Shown here piece after piece: positions 50,851 through 60,007 of a stretch of 64,000 bases of DNA; within the stretch, counting starts at the first letter, position 1, and each line of letters begins with the position of its first letter. The notes beneath the pieces are model-generated. The model ran no database searches. It was not told the origin of the DNA and saw only the letters and a list, made by a program, of their open reading frames with translations. Both the position numbers and the translations under genes were made by a program. Source of the DNA: Cohnella herbarum (GTDB taxonomy: Bacteria > Bacillota > Bacilli > Paenibacillales > Paenibacillaceae); NCBI RefSeq assembly GCF_012849095.1, contig NZ_CP051680.1, positions 3,746,501 to 3,810,500 of the forward strand, given 5' to 3'.

Positions 50851-51558
50851 TTAACACCTTACATGTTTGCGTTTGAATCCGATTTGTCCTCTATCTACTG
50901 CCTTTTGAATATTCGCCGATGCATCTATGAACTTGCTTTTGGGCTTGTCCAGATTGACTTCTACCGGGCCCACAGCCTTTGCGGTCTTGACCGCCATATC
51001 ATGAAGCGGCAAATAGGATACCGCTACGGTGTATATAAAATTATTCATCGCGAACTTAGCCCGTTCGGGTGAATCGTGAATCTTTTTTTCCGCCATTTTA
51101 AGCAGATCGGTCATTTTACTTTCGGCGAATTCACTATCCGGACGGTTACCCAGAAGCCAGCAATAACAGCTCCAGCCCGCCGACATTTTAAGTTCTTCGC
51201 CGCTTGCGATCCATTTGTCGGCCACTTCTTGTGCAATATCCGTTTCCGCCAAGGTAACCGAAACCACGAAATCGGACAGCATATAGAAGTATGCCGCATC
51301 GATCCAACGCTCGAAATCCGCTTCGGTCATCGCTTTAGGGTCTGCTATGATTCCCGCAAAGTACATGGCGTCATAGTTCCCCGTAGCGTAAAGCTCTTCG
51401 GCCAACGGTTGGTTTATTTTTGTTTTCCTGAAAATGGGCTTCATTTCGCCTGTAGCCACTCCAAAAAGCGGCTCGTGCGCGCCATTGGACATATAAATTT
51501 TCTTGGTTCGTTCTTTGCCGAGAGCTTCAAGCTCCTGCATGACCATTTCTAAATTCAT
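50851..51558 (-). CDS. DNA alkylation repair protein (AlkD-like HEAT glycosylase)
   Basis: 235 residues, all helical, of the DNA alkylation repair (AlkD) family: GVATGEMKPIFRKTK near residue 33, YFAGIIADPKAM, WIDAAYFYMLSDFVV, and KMSAGWSCYCWLLGNRPDSEF. AlkD-type enzymes remove positively charged alkylated bases (such as 7-methylguanine) without base flipping. AGGAAG precedes the ATG. The gene stands alone between two terminators. Some members of this family lack activity, and I did not verify each catalytic residue. Confidence 0.88.
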   Translation of the reverse strand: MNLEMVMQELEALGKERTKKIYMSNGAHEPLFGVATGEMKPIFRKTKINQPLAEELYATGNYDAMYFAGIIADPKAMTEADFERWIDAAYFYMLSDFVVSVTLAETDIAQEVADKWIASGEELKMSAGWSCYCWLLGNRPDSEFAESKMTDLLKMAEKKIHDSPERAKFAMNNFIYTVAVSYLPLHDMAVKTAKAVGPVEVNLDKPKSKFIDASANIQKAVDRGQIGFKRKHVRC

Positions 51559-51649
51559 TATTTAACACTTCCTTATTTGGGATGTCTTTCCCTTAAGTCA
51601 GCACAATTCCATAAATTAGTTTTGCCGAATGTACTTATACTTGTATCCC

Positions 51650-51692
51650 ACAAAAGAAAATGACCGCCCCTCAGCTAGGATAACGGTCATTT
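51650..51692 (-). terminator. Intrinsic terminator of the RCC1/SLH gene
   Basis: On the minus strand AAATGACCG pairs with CGGTCATTT, followed by TCTTTTG. It is 170 nt past the stop of the RCC1/SLH gene. Confidence 0.7.
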
Positions 51693-51736
51693 CATGATCC
51701 CAATTCCAAAGCCGATCGCCCTTTAGACCGGCTGTG

Positions 51737-51771
51737 TGCAGGGGAGTCGTGTTAAAGCACGGCTCCTTGCA
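51737..51771. ncRNA. Stable hairpin in 3' region of RCC1/SLH transcript
   Basis: TGCAGGGGAGTCGTG and CACGGCTCCTTGCA form a long stem (with G-U pairs and one bulge) around a TTAAAG loop. It has no T tract. It may be a 3' UTR structure; calling it an RNA element is tentative. Confidence 0.3.
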
Positions 51772-51867
51772 TTGCACTCATTTGCTCCCCCTAATATAAC
51801 ACGATGAGTACCAAAAATACATAATCCTTATCTCGAGCATGGAGGGAGAGCAATTCGATTGTCACCA

Positions 51868-54057
51868 TCACCCTTTCTTTTCCTTGATTACTTTCAACAT
51901 GTTCACGATAGCCGTAACCGACTCGGCGCGAGTCGAAGGCTCGTTAGGCTTGAACTTATTGTCGAGGACGTAGTCAGCGATGCCGTAACGTTCGGCCGTG
52001 ACGATATGACTTCGGGCATACTGGGGAATATCCGCGTTATCCAGGTACCCGGTTGCTGCATCGTCCGCCAGCGGCAAGCGGGATGCCCGTACGACCATAG
52101 TGACCATCTCGGCATGCGTAATCGTCTTATTCGGGCGAAAAGTACCGTTGGAGAAGCCCTTGATAATGCTCAGTTCCACGCATTGAGCGATCTGATTGAT
52201 TGCCCATGATCCGATCGCATCCTTGTCTTTGAAGACTAAGTCTGCTCCTTTGCCGGGGGGCTTCAACGCATTCATCAGCAGTACGGCAAATTCGGCGCGA
52301 CTAACGCTGCGATCCGGTCTGAAGGTGTCGTCGGGATAACCGAATACGATGCCTTGATTCACGGCCTGAACGATATTGGATTCCGCCCAGTGTCCGTCGA
52401 TATCAGACAATGTGACGATCGGCATTGGCGTATTGCCGGGCATTGGCGCATTGCCGGTTGGTTCTACTACGGTAACCTTCGCATTTACGGTCTGGTCCAA
52501 GAACGTTGCGGTAAGACTCGATTGCCCCGCGCGTAAGCCGGCCACTACGCCAGCGGAGCTTACTGAAGCGATATCCGGATTGGAAGATTGGTATTTCGCT
52601 TGATCCGTGATATTTAAGCTGCTGCCGTCCGAATAAGTTGCCGTCACTTTGATTTGATCGTTGCCGCCGGCGGTTAGCGTGTACGCATCTCTATCTAAGG
52701 AAATACTTACTATTGATTTGCTTACCGTTGATTTGCTTATCGTAAAATTTGCAACTTGACGGGGGATATTGGAAGATCCTTCGGGAGGCTCTGGCGGCGG
52801 TGTCGTGTATCCAAGCCGGTAAGAACCATTAAGCCCCCAGGTCCACACGGTTCCATCGTTTTTTAAGGCCATTGAATGAAACTTTCCAGCTCCAATGGCA
52901 ACAAATACCCCATCCAGATCGACCTTCGTCGCAACCGGGCGATCCGTTAAGTCGCCTATTCCGAGTTGACCATAGTCGTTTTCCCCCCAACCCCATACTG
53001 TTCCGTCTTTTAAGAGGGTAATCGCATGACCTTGTCCTGCAGAAATGGCGACGACGCTGTTCAGCTCTTTTTTGGGATTCATATTATAGAGAACTTGTTG
53101 AGGGTTAAAAAATTCAGTCTCTTGGCCGCTTGTTCCGTTGCCGAGTGAAGCGAAGATGTTCAGTCCCCATGTCCATACCGTTCCGTTGCCGCCTAAGGCA
53201 GCAGTAAACAGATGTCCTTGCTCAATAGAGACAATCCCCTTCACTATTGGCACCTGCTTGGGCGTAGGGTTATTTTTCCCCTTAGTATCGTAACCAAGCT
53301 GACCATTAAAGTTAGCCCCCCAGGTCCACACCGTTCCATCGCTTCTCAAGGCAGCGGATTGCAGATATTGCGCCGAAATGGCAGTGACACCGTTCAGTTT
53401 GGCCTGCACAGGGACGGAACTGCTGGCCGTTCCTCCATTACCGAGCTGTCCATAATAGTTGTATCCCCACGACCAAACCGTTCCGTCGCTTTTCAAGGCC
53501 ATGGTATGAAGGGAGCCCGCTGCAATGGCGACGACATCGCTTAGATTGGGGACCTGCACAGGGACGGAACTCCCCTTGTCAGCCGTGCCCACTCCGAGCT
53601 GTCCATATTCGTTATTTCCCCAAGTCCACACCGTTCCATCGCTTTTCAGGGCAACGGTATGTCCGGTTTTGAGAAAAGTCGCTCCTCCTTCTGCCGCGAC
53701 GGCAACGATATCGCTCAAGTTGCTTACTTGTACGGGGATAGAGCTCCCCTTGTCAACTGTGCCCACTCCGAGCTGGCCGTAGCCGTTATCTCCCCATGCC
53801 CACACGGTTCCATCGCTTTTCAAGGCAATGGAATGTCCTTCTCCCGCAATGACAGTGGGGACCCTTGCGGGTCTCGATATGGGTTTGAAATCGACTGGCG
53901 GTAGATTATCCTTTAGTTTGATGTCGATCGGTATGAATAAGTCAACGGGTTTGATTATAGTCGGATCGGCAGCAGCAAGCGGAGCGGAAAATCCAATTAT
54001 TGATACCGCTATCCATAAGACGAGCGTCGTTCCTAATTTCCGCCTTCTAGTGTGCAT
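51868..54057 (-). CDS. Secreted RCC1-repeat protein with Ig-like and SLH domains
   Basis: 729 residues: signal peptide (about 1-30), seven RCC1-type propeller repeats (about 70-430; pattern SDGTVWxWGxNxYGQLG), a bacterial Ig-like Big_2 domain (about 445-535; YTLTAGGNDQIKVTATYSDGS, in parts, and VSSAGVVAGLRAG) and three SLH domains (about 550-725; DIDGHWAESNI, GYPDDTFRPDRSVSRAEFAVLL, GFSNGTFRPNKTITHAEMVTMV). The RCC1 part should form a seven-bladed propeller. Like the other SLH proteins in this window it is expected to be tethered to the cell wall; its ligand is unknown. Confidence 0.9.
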   Translation of the reverse strand: MHTRRRKLGTTLVLWIAVSIIGFSAPLAAADPTIIKPVDLFIPIDIKLKDNLPPVDFKPISRPARVPTVIAGEGHSIALKSDGTVWAWGDNGYGQLGVGTVDKGSSIPVQVSNLSDIVAVAAEGGATFLKTGHTVALKSDGTVWTWGNNEYGQLGVGTADKGSSVPVQVPNLSDVVAIAAGSLHTMALKSDGTVWSWGYNYYGQLGNGGTASSSVPVQAKLNGVTAISAQYLQSAALRSDGTVWTWGANFNGQLGYDTKGKNNPTPKQVPIVKGIVSIEQGHLFTAALGGNGTVWTWGLNIFASLGNGTSGQETEFFNPQQVLYNMNPKKELNSVVAISAGQGHAITLLKDGTVWGWGENDYGQLGIGDLTDRPVATKVDLDGVFVAIGAGKFHSMALKNDGTVWTWGLNGSYRLGYTTPPPEPPEGSSNIPRQVANFTISKSTVSKSIVSISLDRDAYTLTAGGNDQIKVTATYSDGSSLNITDQAKYQSSNPDIASVSSAGVVAGLRAGQSSLTATFLDQTVNAKVTVVEPTGNAPMPGNTPMPIVTLSDIDGHWAESNIVQAVNQGIVFGYPDDTFRPDRSVSRAEFAVLLMNALKPPGKGADLVFKDKDAIGSWAINQIAQCVELSIIKGFSNGTFRPNKTITHAEMVTMVVRASRLPLADDAATGYLDNADIPQYARSHIVTAERYGIADYVLDNKFKPNEPSTRAESVTAIVNMLKVIKEKKG

Positions 54058-54274
54058 TCAAATCTAATCCTTCCCTCTATTGAATATAGATTCATTCTAT
54101 AGAAGGGAGCGCTTCAAAAGCGTTTCAAACTCGTTGGTTCATTTGCGGTCGACTGCCTGATCATGAACGACTTCAAATCCTTGATCAACCGGCTCGCGAC
54201 AAAAAAGTTACCGCACACTTACTGCGCTATCTGCGCCAGTTGATTATAATACGGAGGAAAGGAGTGGAAAATGG

Positions 54275-55432
54275 ATGAGTCGATTCATTGATCAATATAT
54301 TCTTAACGAAGAACAGAAGGAACGTATCGGCAAAGTCGAAGAGTTGGCTGCCCGTTTCGCGGAGAGAGCGCCGCGGCATGACCGAGAGGGATCGTTCCCA
54401 TTCGAAAATTTCGCCGACCTGCGCGAGGCCGGTTACTTAAAGTCGACGGTTCCTCAACAGTTCGGCGGGGACGGGATCTCGCTTTACGAGCTCGTTCTGC
54501 TGCAGGAACGGCTCGCTTATGGGGACGGTTCGACCGCGCTAGCCGTCGGTTGGCATCTCGGTCAAATCCTTCATCTCCGGACGACGCGGAAATGGCCGCA
54601 GGACATTTTTGCCGATTTGTGCCGTTCCGTAGTGAAGGATGGAACGATGATTAACACCTTCGCGAGCGAGGCGGCTTCCGGAAGTCCCAGCCGGGGCGGC
54701 AGACCGGAAACAACGGCGATTGCCGCGGATGGCGGTTGGCGGATAACTGGACGCAAAACGTACAGCACGCTCTCGCCCATTCTCGACCGCTTCGTGGTGT
54801 CGGCATATATCCCGGATGAAGACTGCGCAAGCGACTTTCTGGTGGAACGAACCGATCGGGTGACCGTCGTGGAAACATGGGACGTTCTTGGAATGCGAGC
54901 GACCGGGAGCCACGATGTGGCGTTAGACGATGTTTTCGTCGGTTCCGACATGCGCTTATCCGGAAAAGGCACGGATGACGGAGGCGGCTGGCTTCTGCAT
55001 ATTCCGGCATGTTATATGGGCATCGCCATGGCCGCGCGGGATTTCGCGCTAGAATTTGCCCGTTCCTACCGGCCGAACAATCTGGACGCTCCGATCGCCT
55101 CCCTTCCTTCCGTCCAGAGATCGATCGGGGAAATGGAAGTCGAACTCCGAACCGCGCGTTCCCTCCTGTATTCGGCCGCGGATCGCTGGGACCGAGAAGA
55201 AAATAACCGACCCTCGTTGAAACCCGAGCTCGGTTTGGCTAAATATACGGTCACCAATAATGCCATCAAAGTCGTGGATCTTGCGATGCGAATCGTGGGC
55301 GGCACGAGTTTGTCCCGCGAGTTGCCCTTGGAACGGTATTACCGGGATGTTCGCGCAGGATTGCATAACCCGCCGATGGATAATACGGTTTTTCAAATGC
55401 TAGCCAATGCCTCTTTAAACGAGAAACCCTAA
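54275..55432 (+). CDS. Acyl-CoA dehydrogenase family flavoenzyme
   Basis: 385 residues with the three-domain acyl-CoA dehydrogenase fold: helical N domain (LREAGYLKSTVPQQFGGDG), middle beta domain with FAD-binding ITGRKTYST and VLGMRATGSHDVALDDVFV, and helical C domain ending AMRIVGGTSLSRELPLERYYRDVRAG (in parts). The DszC/SfnC-type flavin monooxygenases share this fold, and the lack of an obvious catalytic Glu suggests this could be one. Ribosome binding site AAGGAG. It ends 16 nt from the convergent bshB2 gene. The substrate is unknown. Confidence 0.82.
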   Translation: MSRFIDQYILNEEQKERIGKVEELAARFAERAPRHDREGSFPFENFADLREAGYLKSTVPQQFGGDGISLYELVLLQERLAYGDGSTALAVGWHLGQILHLRTTRKWPQDIFADLCRSVVKDGTMINTFASEAASGSPSRGGRPETTAIAADGGWRITGRKTYSTLSPILDRFVVSAYIPDEDCASDFLVERTDRVTVVETWDVLGMRATGSHDVALDDVFVGSDMRLSGKGTDDGGGWLLHIPACYMGIAMAARDFALEFARSYRPNNLDAPIASLPSVQRSIGEMEVELRTARSLLYSAADRWDREENNRPSLKPELGLAKYTVTNNAIKVVDLAMRIVGGTSLSRELPLERYYRDVRAGLHNPPMDNTVFQMLANASLNEKP

Positions 55433-55448
55433 TGACACAGGGGAGACG

Positions 55449-56159
55449 CTAAAACAAATCATGAAGAACCCGCGAAGGCGTCTCCCTGTTTCCCTTCATA
55501 AAATACTCGTACCGGCCGAATCTCTTTAACGCCTCTCGGTCCGCCATCCATACCCACTCGTCCATCTCGGACTGGCAGCGATGAGCCCGGAAAGCCGCAA
55601 GCTTGGCCTCGAGATGAGCCTGTACGTCGATTTTCATCACTTCTTTGCGGGTATACCCGAACCGCTCGGGTCGCTCCATCTCGCTCCCGAATGAAATGAA
55701 ATATAAGTTCCCCTTGCTGCCGGCCCGTTGAAAGGCTGTCGTCGTCGCCTTGCCGATCGCGCAATGATCCGGGTGCCCGCCCCACGTTTCATGAAAAGTA
55801 AGTACCGCGTCAGGATTCGTTTCGCGGATCAAAACCGCTATGCGATCCGCCAAATGATCCACGTCGATAAACTCAACCGTCTTGTCTCGGATACCAAGGA
55901 ACTGAAGGTGCCGGATGCCCAAACATTCGCACGCGTTCCTCAGTTCAAGTTCACGAGCGGCCGCCATCGTTTCCCGGTTCAAGTAAGGCGGGTTGCCCAT
56001 TCGGCGTCCCATATCGCCTTTCGTTGCGCTAACGAGCGTAATCTCGACCCCTTCGCTCGCGTATTTCGCAAGAGTGCCCCCGCAAATAAACGACTCGTCA
56101 TCCGGATGCGCAAACACCGCAAGGAGCTTTCGTTGTGTGGCCTCATCTGCCTTATTCAT
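55449..56159 (-). CDS. bshB2: Bacillithiol biosynthesis deacetylase BshB2 (PIG-L family)
   Basis: 236 residues of the LmbE/PIG-L zinc deacetylase family. The zinc ligands are in AHPDDE and HPDH. MGRRMGNPP, NRETM and RDKTVEF are close to Bacillus YojG (BshB2). BshB enzymes deacetylate GlcNAc-malate to GlcN-malate in bacillithiol synthesis, and BshB2 can also act on bacillithiol conjugates. The identification is strengthened by the gene directly upstream, a YojF-family protein, which pairs with bshB2 in Bacillus. The two overlap by 4 nt (ATGA). Confidence 0.85.
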   Translation of the reverse strand: MNKADEATQRKLLAVFAHPDDESFICGGTLAKYASEGVEITLVSATKGDMGRRMGNPPYLNRETMAAARELELRNACECLGIRHLQFLGIRDKTVEFIDVDHLADRIAVLIRETNPDAVLTFHETWGGHPDHCAIGKATTTAFQRAGSKGNLYFISFGSEMERPERFGYTRKEVMKIDVQAHLEAKLAAFRAHRCQSEMDEWVWMADREALKRFGRYEYFMKGNRETPSRVLHDLF

Positions 56160-56467
56160 TCCGGAAACGACTCCTTTCCCAAATGCAAAGCTACATTCAT
56201 CCGTCCTCTATCGTCGTAGCCCGCGAGCAGAAGACGACCTTTCCCGTCCGCCTCGTAATGAGTGAGCGCTTCCATTCGCAGCCAACCGTGCCCATCGAAA
56301 CGAAGAGCGACGCGAAAAGGCCCATCCCCGGCTACATAAGCATGAGTTACATTGACCTTGAAATTGCGGACGAAGACGAACGAAGTCGCCTCGCTGTGAA
56401 TATAAGCTTCCGCTCCGACGAAACTCCGAAGCTCTGCCTCTACTTGCGGCTTCATGATCGGGATCAT
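56156..56467 (-). CDS. yojF: YojF family protein (DUF1806)
   Basis: 103 residues. Patterns AYIHSEATSF, GDGPFRVALRF and ALTHYEADGKGRLLLAGYDDRG match the YojF family as I remember it, including the short length. Its role is unknown, but it is consistently next to bshB2 in Bacillales. The stop overlaps the bshB2 start by 4 nt, which indicates coupled translation. A GAGGGAACAAC-type ribosome binding site precedes the ATG. Confidence 0.8.
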   Translation of the reverse strand: MIPIMKPQVEAELRSFVGAEAYIHSEATSFVFVRNFKVNVTHAYVAGDGPFRVALRFDGHGWLRMEALTHYEADGKGRLLLAGYDDRGRMNVALHLGKESFPE

Positions 56468-56575
56468 CTGTTGTTCCCTCTTCTATTTAGAATTTTTTTC
56501 ATCCATATTGTACCACAATATATTCCCTATTCCATTGGATGCCGAGAGCAAGGAAGCTCGCGTGAATGCTTATTA

Positions 56576-56624
56576 TGCTATAATGATCTCTATTCGTAGT
56601 TGCTGAAGTAACCTATTCGTAATT
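56576..56624 (+). promoter_or_regulatory. Promoter and direct repeats of the XRE-cupin gene
   Basis: TGCTATAAT at 56576-56584 is an extended -10 element. CTATTCGTAGTT (56590-56601) and CTATTCGTAATT (56613-56624) are direct repeats 23 bp apart, about two helical turns, covering the expected transcription start. Autorepression by the encoded regulator is likely. Confidence 0.5.
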
Positions 56625-56656
56625 CTAAAAATCTATTGGTTAAGGGTCGATACAAG

Positions 56657-57208
56657 ATGGAAAAGATCCAAATTAAGCTTGGCAGAAACTTAAAGTCGAT
56701 TCGCAATAGTAGAGGTCTTAGCTTGGACAAGGTGTCCGAGCTTACCGGCGTAAGCAAAGGGATGCTCGCGCAAATCGAGCGGGGAGATTCCAACCCTTCC
56801 ATATCCATTATTTGGAAAATTGCCAACGGCTTGCGATTATCCTTCACATCTTTAATCGAAGAACAAACGGCGGAGACATCCATTATCTCTGTTAAAGATT
56901 TGGACCCTCTTATCGAAGAAAACGGGGCTTTCCGGTCGTTCTCGATCTTTCCTTTTAATCCCTATAAGAAATTCGAAGTCTTCCTGGTAAACATGGCCCC
57001 CTATTGCACGCATGAATCCGAAGCGCATAACGCGGGCGTAGAAGAGTACATCATGCTCGTCGAAGGAAGCTTGGAAATCACGATCAACGGGGCGGACTAT
57101 AAGATCGAGAATACGGACTCCCTTCGATTTATCGCCGATCTTCCTCATGTCTACCGTAATCCTACGGAGTCTGCCGTACGCTTCTATTCGATTATCTATT
57201 ACCCTTAA
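56657..57208 (+). CDS. XRE family regulator with C-terminal cupin domain
   Basis: 183 residues from ATG 56657; an in-frame TTG at 56636 has no ribosome binding site. The N-terminal HTH_3 domain (about 5-60; LKSIRNSRGLSLDKVSELTG, GVSKGMLAQIERGDSNPS) and the C-terminal cupin (about 105-175; GVEEYIMLVEGSLEI, DSLRFIADLPHVYRNP) define the PuuR/MetR-like XRE-cupin class, which senses small metabolites. Its 3' end overlaps that of the convergent tdh-like gene by 17 nt. A role in controlling kbl-tdh is suggested by position. Confidence 0.87.
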   Translation: MEKIQIKLGRNLKSIRNSRGLSLDKVSELTGVSKGMLAQIERGDSNPSISIIWKIANGLRLSFTSLIEEQTAETSIISVKDLDPLIEENGAFRSFSIFPFNPYKKFEVFLVNMAPYCTHESEAHNAGVEEYIMLVEGSLEITINGADYKIENTDSLRFIADLPHVYRNPTESAVRFYSIIYYP

Positions 57209-58136
57209 CAGCTAAATGCGCGAGCATCTCCGATGTCATTTTATCCAAATCGTAATGAACCTGGAATCCCCATTCTTCTATGGATGCTCCGCTATCAATG
57301 GAATCCGGCCAGCTATCGGCGATCGCCTGCCTAAGCGGATCGGGCTTATAATCGACCTTGAAATCCGGAATATGTTTTCTGATCGCTTCGGCGATCATCT
57401 CCGGATCGATGCTCATCGCCGAGACGTTAAACGCATTCCGATGCTTAAGCTTCGACCCGTCCGCTTCCATTAAAGAGACGATCGCATTCAGCGCATCCGG
57501 CATATACATCATATCCATGAACGTGCCCGGCGAAAGATAACTTGTATACGCCCCTCTGGCAACGGATTCGATATACATCTCGACGACATAATCGGTTGTC
57601 CCCCCGCCCGGAGGCGTTACGTAAGAAATCAGACCGGGAAAACGAAGCCCCCGGGTGTCCAAGCCGAATTTATGATAATAATAGTCGCACAGCAATTCTC
57701 CTGAAACTTTACTCACGCCATACAGGGAATTAGGCCGTTGAATCGTATCCTGGGGCGTATGCTCCTTCGTCGTCGTCGGACCGAAAGCGGCAATCGAGCT
57801 TGGAGTGAACAGCTGACACCCGAGAGATCTGGATACCTCCAACGCGTTCATCAATCCGCCGATATTCAATTGCCATGCCTGCAATGGCCTTTCTTCCGAG
57901 GTGGCTGACAATAAGGCGGCCAGATGAATGATCGTATCCGCTTCGTATCTGTTCGCGATATCATACATAAGCAATCCGTTCGTCACGTCCAGAACTTCAT
58001 ACGGACCCGACGAACCTTCGGGACTGGCCTTAATATCCGTCGCGATTACTCTATCCGAACCGTACAGATCGCGCAGCTTCTCCACAAGCTCGGATCCGAT
58101 TTGGCCTAACGCACCCGTAACCATTATTTTCTTCAT
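57192..58136 (-). CDS. tdh: L-threonine 3-dehydrogenase, SDR type
   Basis: 314 residues from ATG 58136 (GGGAGG nine nt upstream; the GTG at 58145 abuts it). An extended SDR: TGALGQIGSELVEKL, NAD-binding Asp in ATDIKA, the IHLAALLS block, and catalytic YGVSK. It resembles the NAD-epimerase-like threonine dehydrogenases rather than the zinc MDR type. It oxidises L-threonine to 2-amino-3-ketobutyrate, which Kbl (encoded directly upstream, 22-nt gap) splits to glycine and acetyl-CoA. The pairing with kbl is what makes the assignment firm. The gene overlaps the convergent regulator gene by 17 nt. Confidence 0.87.
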   Translation of the reverse strand: MKKIMVTGALGQIGSELVEKLRDLYGSDRVIATDIKASPEGSSGPYEVLDVTNGLLMYDIANRYEADTIIHLAALLSATSEERPLQAWQLNIGGLMNALEVSRSLGCQLFTPSSIAAFGPTTTKEHTPQDTIQRPNSLYGVSKVSGELLCDYYYHKFGLDTRGLRFPGLISYVTPPGGGTTDYVVEMYIESVARGAYTSYLSPGTFMDMMYMPDALNAIVSLMEADGSKLKHRNAFNVSAMSIDPEMIAEAIRKHIPDFKVDYKPDPLRQAIADSWPDSIDSGASIEEWGFQVHYDLDKMTSEMLAHLAVKGNR

Positions 58137-58158
58137 CGCGCGCACCCTCCCCCGTGAT

Positions 58159-59349
58159 CTAAATCAAGTTCAACTCTTCCCCTATCCTCGAGTAAGCGTT
58201 CAAAGCCTGGTCCAAAGAAGCTTCGGAGTGCCCGGCAGTCGGCATGTTCCTGATTCTCCCCGTCCCTCTAGGCACTGTCGGGAATACGACCGCCTTTGCA
58301 TACACGCCTTCCTCGTACAACCTTTTGCTGAATAGCTGCGTTTGCCGCTCATCCCCGATGATGCAGGGCGTAATCGGCGTTTCGCTATTTCCGGTATTAA
58401 AGCCTAATTCCTGAAGACCCTTCTTAAGATAACGACCATTCTTCCACAATCGATCTATTAATTCCGGAGTATTCCTAATAATATCGATCGCCGTTATACA
58501 TGGGGATAAGGCCGCGGGCGGCAGGGCCGTCGAGAATAGGAATGGCTTGCTTCTCGCTTTAAGCCAATCGATGAGGTTCCTTTTTCCAGCTACATATCCC
58601 CCTACGACGCCAATGGCTTTGGAGAGCGTACCGATTTGAAAATCGATTCGCTCCGATAACCCGAAATGCTTTACCGTGCCCGCTCCTTTGCCTAGAACGC
58701 CCGAACCATGAGCGTCGTCCACATAAGTAATCAAATCGAGTTCTTCGGCGATAAGAACGATTTCCGGAAGCTTGGCGATATCTCCATCCATGGAAAATAC
58801 CCCGTCGGTTATGACCATGATTTTCTTATATAATCCGGATTGTTTGGCGGCTATGGCCTTGTTTCGTAGATCGGTCATATCCGAGTGGTTATACCGAATA
58901 ATCGCGGCTTTCGAAAGTCTGCAGCCTTCGATGATCGAGGCATGATTCAGTTCATCCGACAATATCGCATCATTCTTGTCCATCACTGCGGATATGGCGG
59001 CCATATTGCAGTTAAAGCCGGATTGGTAGGCGATCGCCGCTTCCGTCTTCTTGAATTCGGCCAGCTTTTCCTCTAATTGCTCGTGAAGTTCCAACGTACC
59101 GTTAATGGTTCTCACTGCGCCGGCGCCTACGCCGTAGATTTTGGTCGCCTCGACCGCCGAATGAATCAATCGCGGATCCGTCGCCAATCCAAGATAGTTA
59201 TTCGAAGACAGATTAATCAATCGTTTCCCCGCGATCGTGATCATAAAATCGTTAGCCCCCTGCAGGGGATCGATCGTATTGTATAAACCCTTGCTTTTCA
59301 GTTCGTTTAGATTGTCCGTTAAGAAATGCTCCAGCTCTAAACTTGACAT
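58159..59349 (-). CDS. kbl: Glycine C-acetyltransferase (2-amino-3-ketobutyrate CoA ligase)
   Basis: 396 residues from ATG 59349; the ATG at 59355 lies within the GGAGGATGACC ribosome-binding region, so 59349 is favoured. A PLP fold-type I alpha-oxoamine synthase with DDAHGSG (211-217) and the Schiff-base Lys244 in IGTLSKAIG. The standard length of Kbl is about 397. The alternative, a BioF-type 8-amino-7-oxononanoate synthase, is less likely because tdh is next to it. It is first in a kbl-tdh operon for threonine breakdown. Confidence 0.93.
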   Translation of the reverse strand: MSSLELEHFLTDNLNELKSKGLYNTIDPLQGANDFMITIAGKRLINLSSNNYLGLATDPRLIHSAVEATKIYGVGAGAVRTINGTLELHEQLEEKLAEFKKTEAAIAYQSGFNCNMAAISAVMDKNDAILSDELNHASIIEGCRLSKAAIIRYNHSDMTDLRNKAIAAKQSGLYKKIMVITDGVFSMDGDIAKLPEIVLIAEELDLITYVDDAHGSGVLGKGAGTVKHFGLSERIDFQIGTLSKAIGVVGGYVAGKRNLIDWLKARSKPFLFSTALPPAALSPCITAIDIIRNTPELIDRLWKNGRYLKKGLQELGFNTGNSETPITPCIIGDERQTQLFSKRLYEEGVYAKAVVFPTVPRGTGRIRNMPTAGHSEASLDQALNAYSRIGEELNLI

Positions 59350-59379
59350 GGTCATCCTCCTCAGATCGTAAACCCCGGA

Positions 59380-59470
59380 ATACTATTTTATGCATCAAGA
59401 CACTTTGTTGTTGTATATTATATTATACGAATGTATTTTATATTGTACATTATTATTTCATATTTTGCTA
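59380..59470. promoter_or_regulatory. Very AT-rich divergent promoter region
   Basis: The gap between kbl and the plus-strand gene at 59567 is dominated by TATA-type sequence with a GTATA-N6-TATAC inverted repeat near 59415-59430. It likely holds the kbl promoter and perhaps an operator for the nearby XRE-cupin regulator. No single promoter is assigned. Confidence 0.4.
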
Positions 59471-59566
59471 TGGATGACAAAGTAGAATTCAAATAGAATA
59501 TGAAGGAAGACCGGTCGTTGATTTGCCTAACGGGTTAATACATCAAATAAAAGAGGGGGTTACCGT

Positions 59567-59905
59567 ATGGAAAGAGCAGAGATTTTGGCGCTTATTGCTT
59601 TAGTAGTATCCATCTTTCTTATTCTTAAGGTAAAAAGTATGCAAGCGCGCATTAATGAAATGAAATACGATATCGAACGTTTGGAGGGTCGGCCGGAAGC
59701 CTATCGATCACCCCGGCAGGATGTAGCTGCTTCCTATAACGCAAAGCCCCTATTTGCGTTGGAAATTGCCCCGGAGTTGGAGCAGCGCCTCCAACATCTG
59801 CTGGCGAGCGGCAAGAAAATCGAAGCCGTCAAAGAGTTAAAGGATGCCACCGGCCTCTCATTAAAAGCTGCCAAAGATTATGTAGATGCTATGAGAAATC
59901 GCTAG
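59567..59905 (+). CDS. Small membrane protein with L7/L12-like C-terminal domain
   Basis: 112 residues. A membrane helix (about 4-23; ILALIALVVSIFLIL), then a coiled-coil-like charged segment (about 26-45), and a C-terminal domain (about 68-110) resembling the ribosomal L7/L12 C-terminal fold (GKKIEAVKELKDATGLSLKAAKDYVDAM, in pieces). Such membrane-anchored L7/L12-like proteins occur in Firmicutes and have no known function. GAGGGGGT precedes the ATG. It is a single gene between the divergent kbl and a terminator. Confidence 0.8.
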   Translation: MERAEILALIALVVSIFLILKVKSMQARINEMKYDIERLEGRPEAYRSPRQDVAASYNAKPLFALEIAPELEQRLQHLLASGKKIEAVKELKDATGLSLKAAKDYVDAMRNR

Positions 59906-59940
59906 GTTTATCATGCTTATTCGGAGTACGAATATAAGAC

Positions 59941-59976
59941 GAAAAAACCGCTCCTTTCCGAATGAAAGGAGCGGTT
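59941..59976. terminator. Bidirectional intrinsic terminator
   Basis: AACCGCTCCTTTC pairs with GAAAGGAGCGGTT (13 bp, 5-nt loop). Six T follow on the minus strand, so it mainly serves the fucosidase operon; it also follows the small membrane protein gene. Confidence 0.92.
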
Positions 59977-60007
59977 CATTATGCGCGAGGGAGTCCCGAT
60001 AGCCCGA

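Larger units (their letters stand above)
51559..51867. other. Intergenic region with two hairpins
   Basis: This 309-nt gap contains the AlkD gene leader, a terminator at 51650-51692, a GC-rich hairpin at 51737-51771 and little else. No open reading frame with a ribosome binding site was found. Confidence 0.5.

Noticed and set aside
54060..54274. cre-like sequence AAAAGCGTTTCA before the acyl-CoA dehydrogenase gene
   Set aside because: It misaligns with the CG core and flanks required by the cre consensus.
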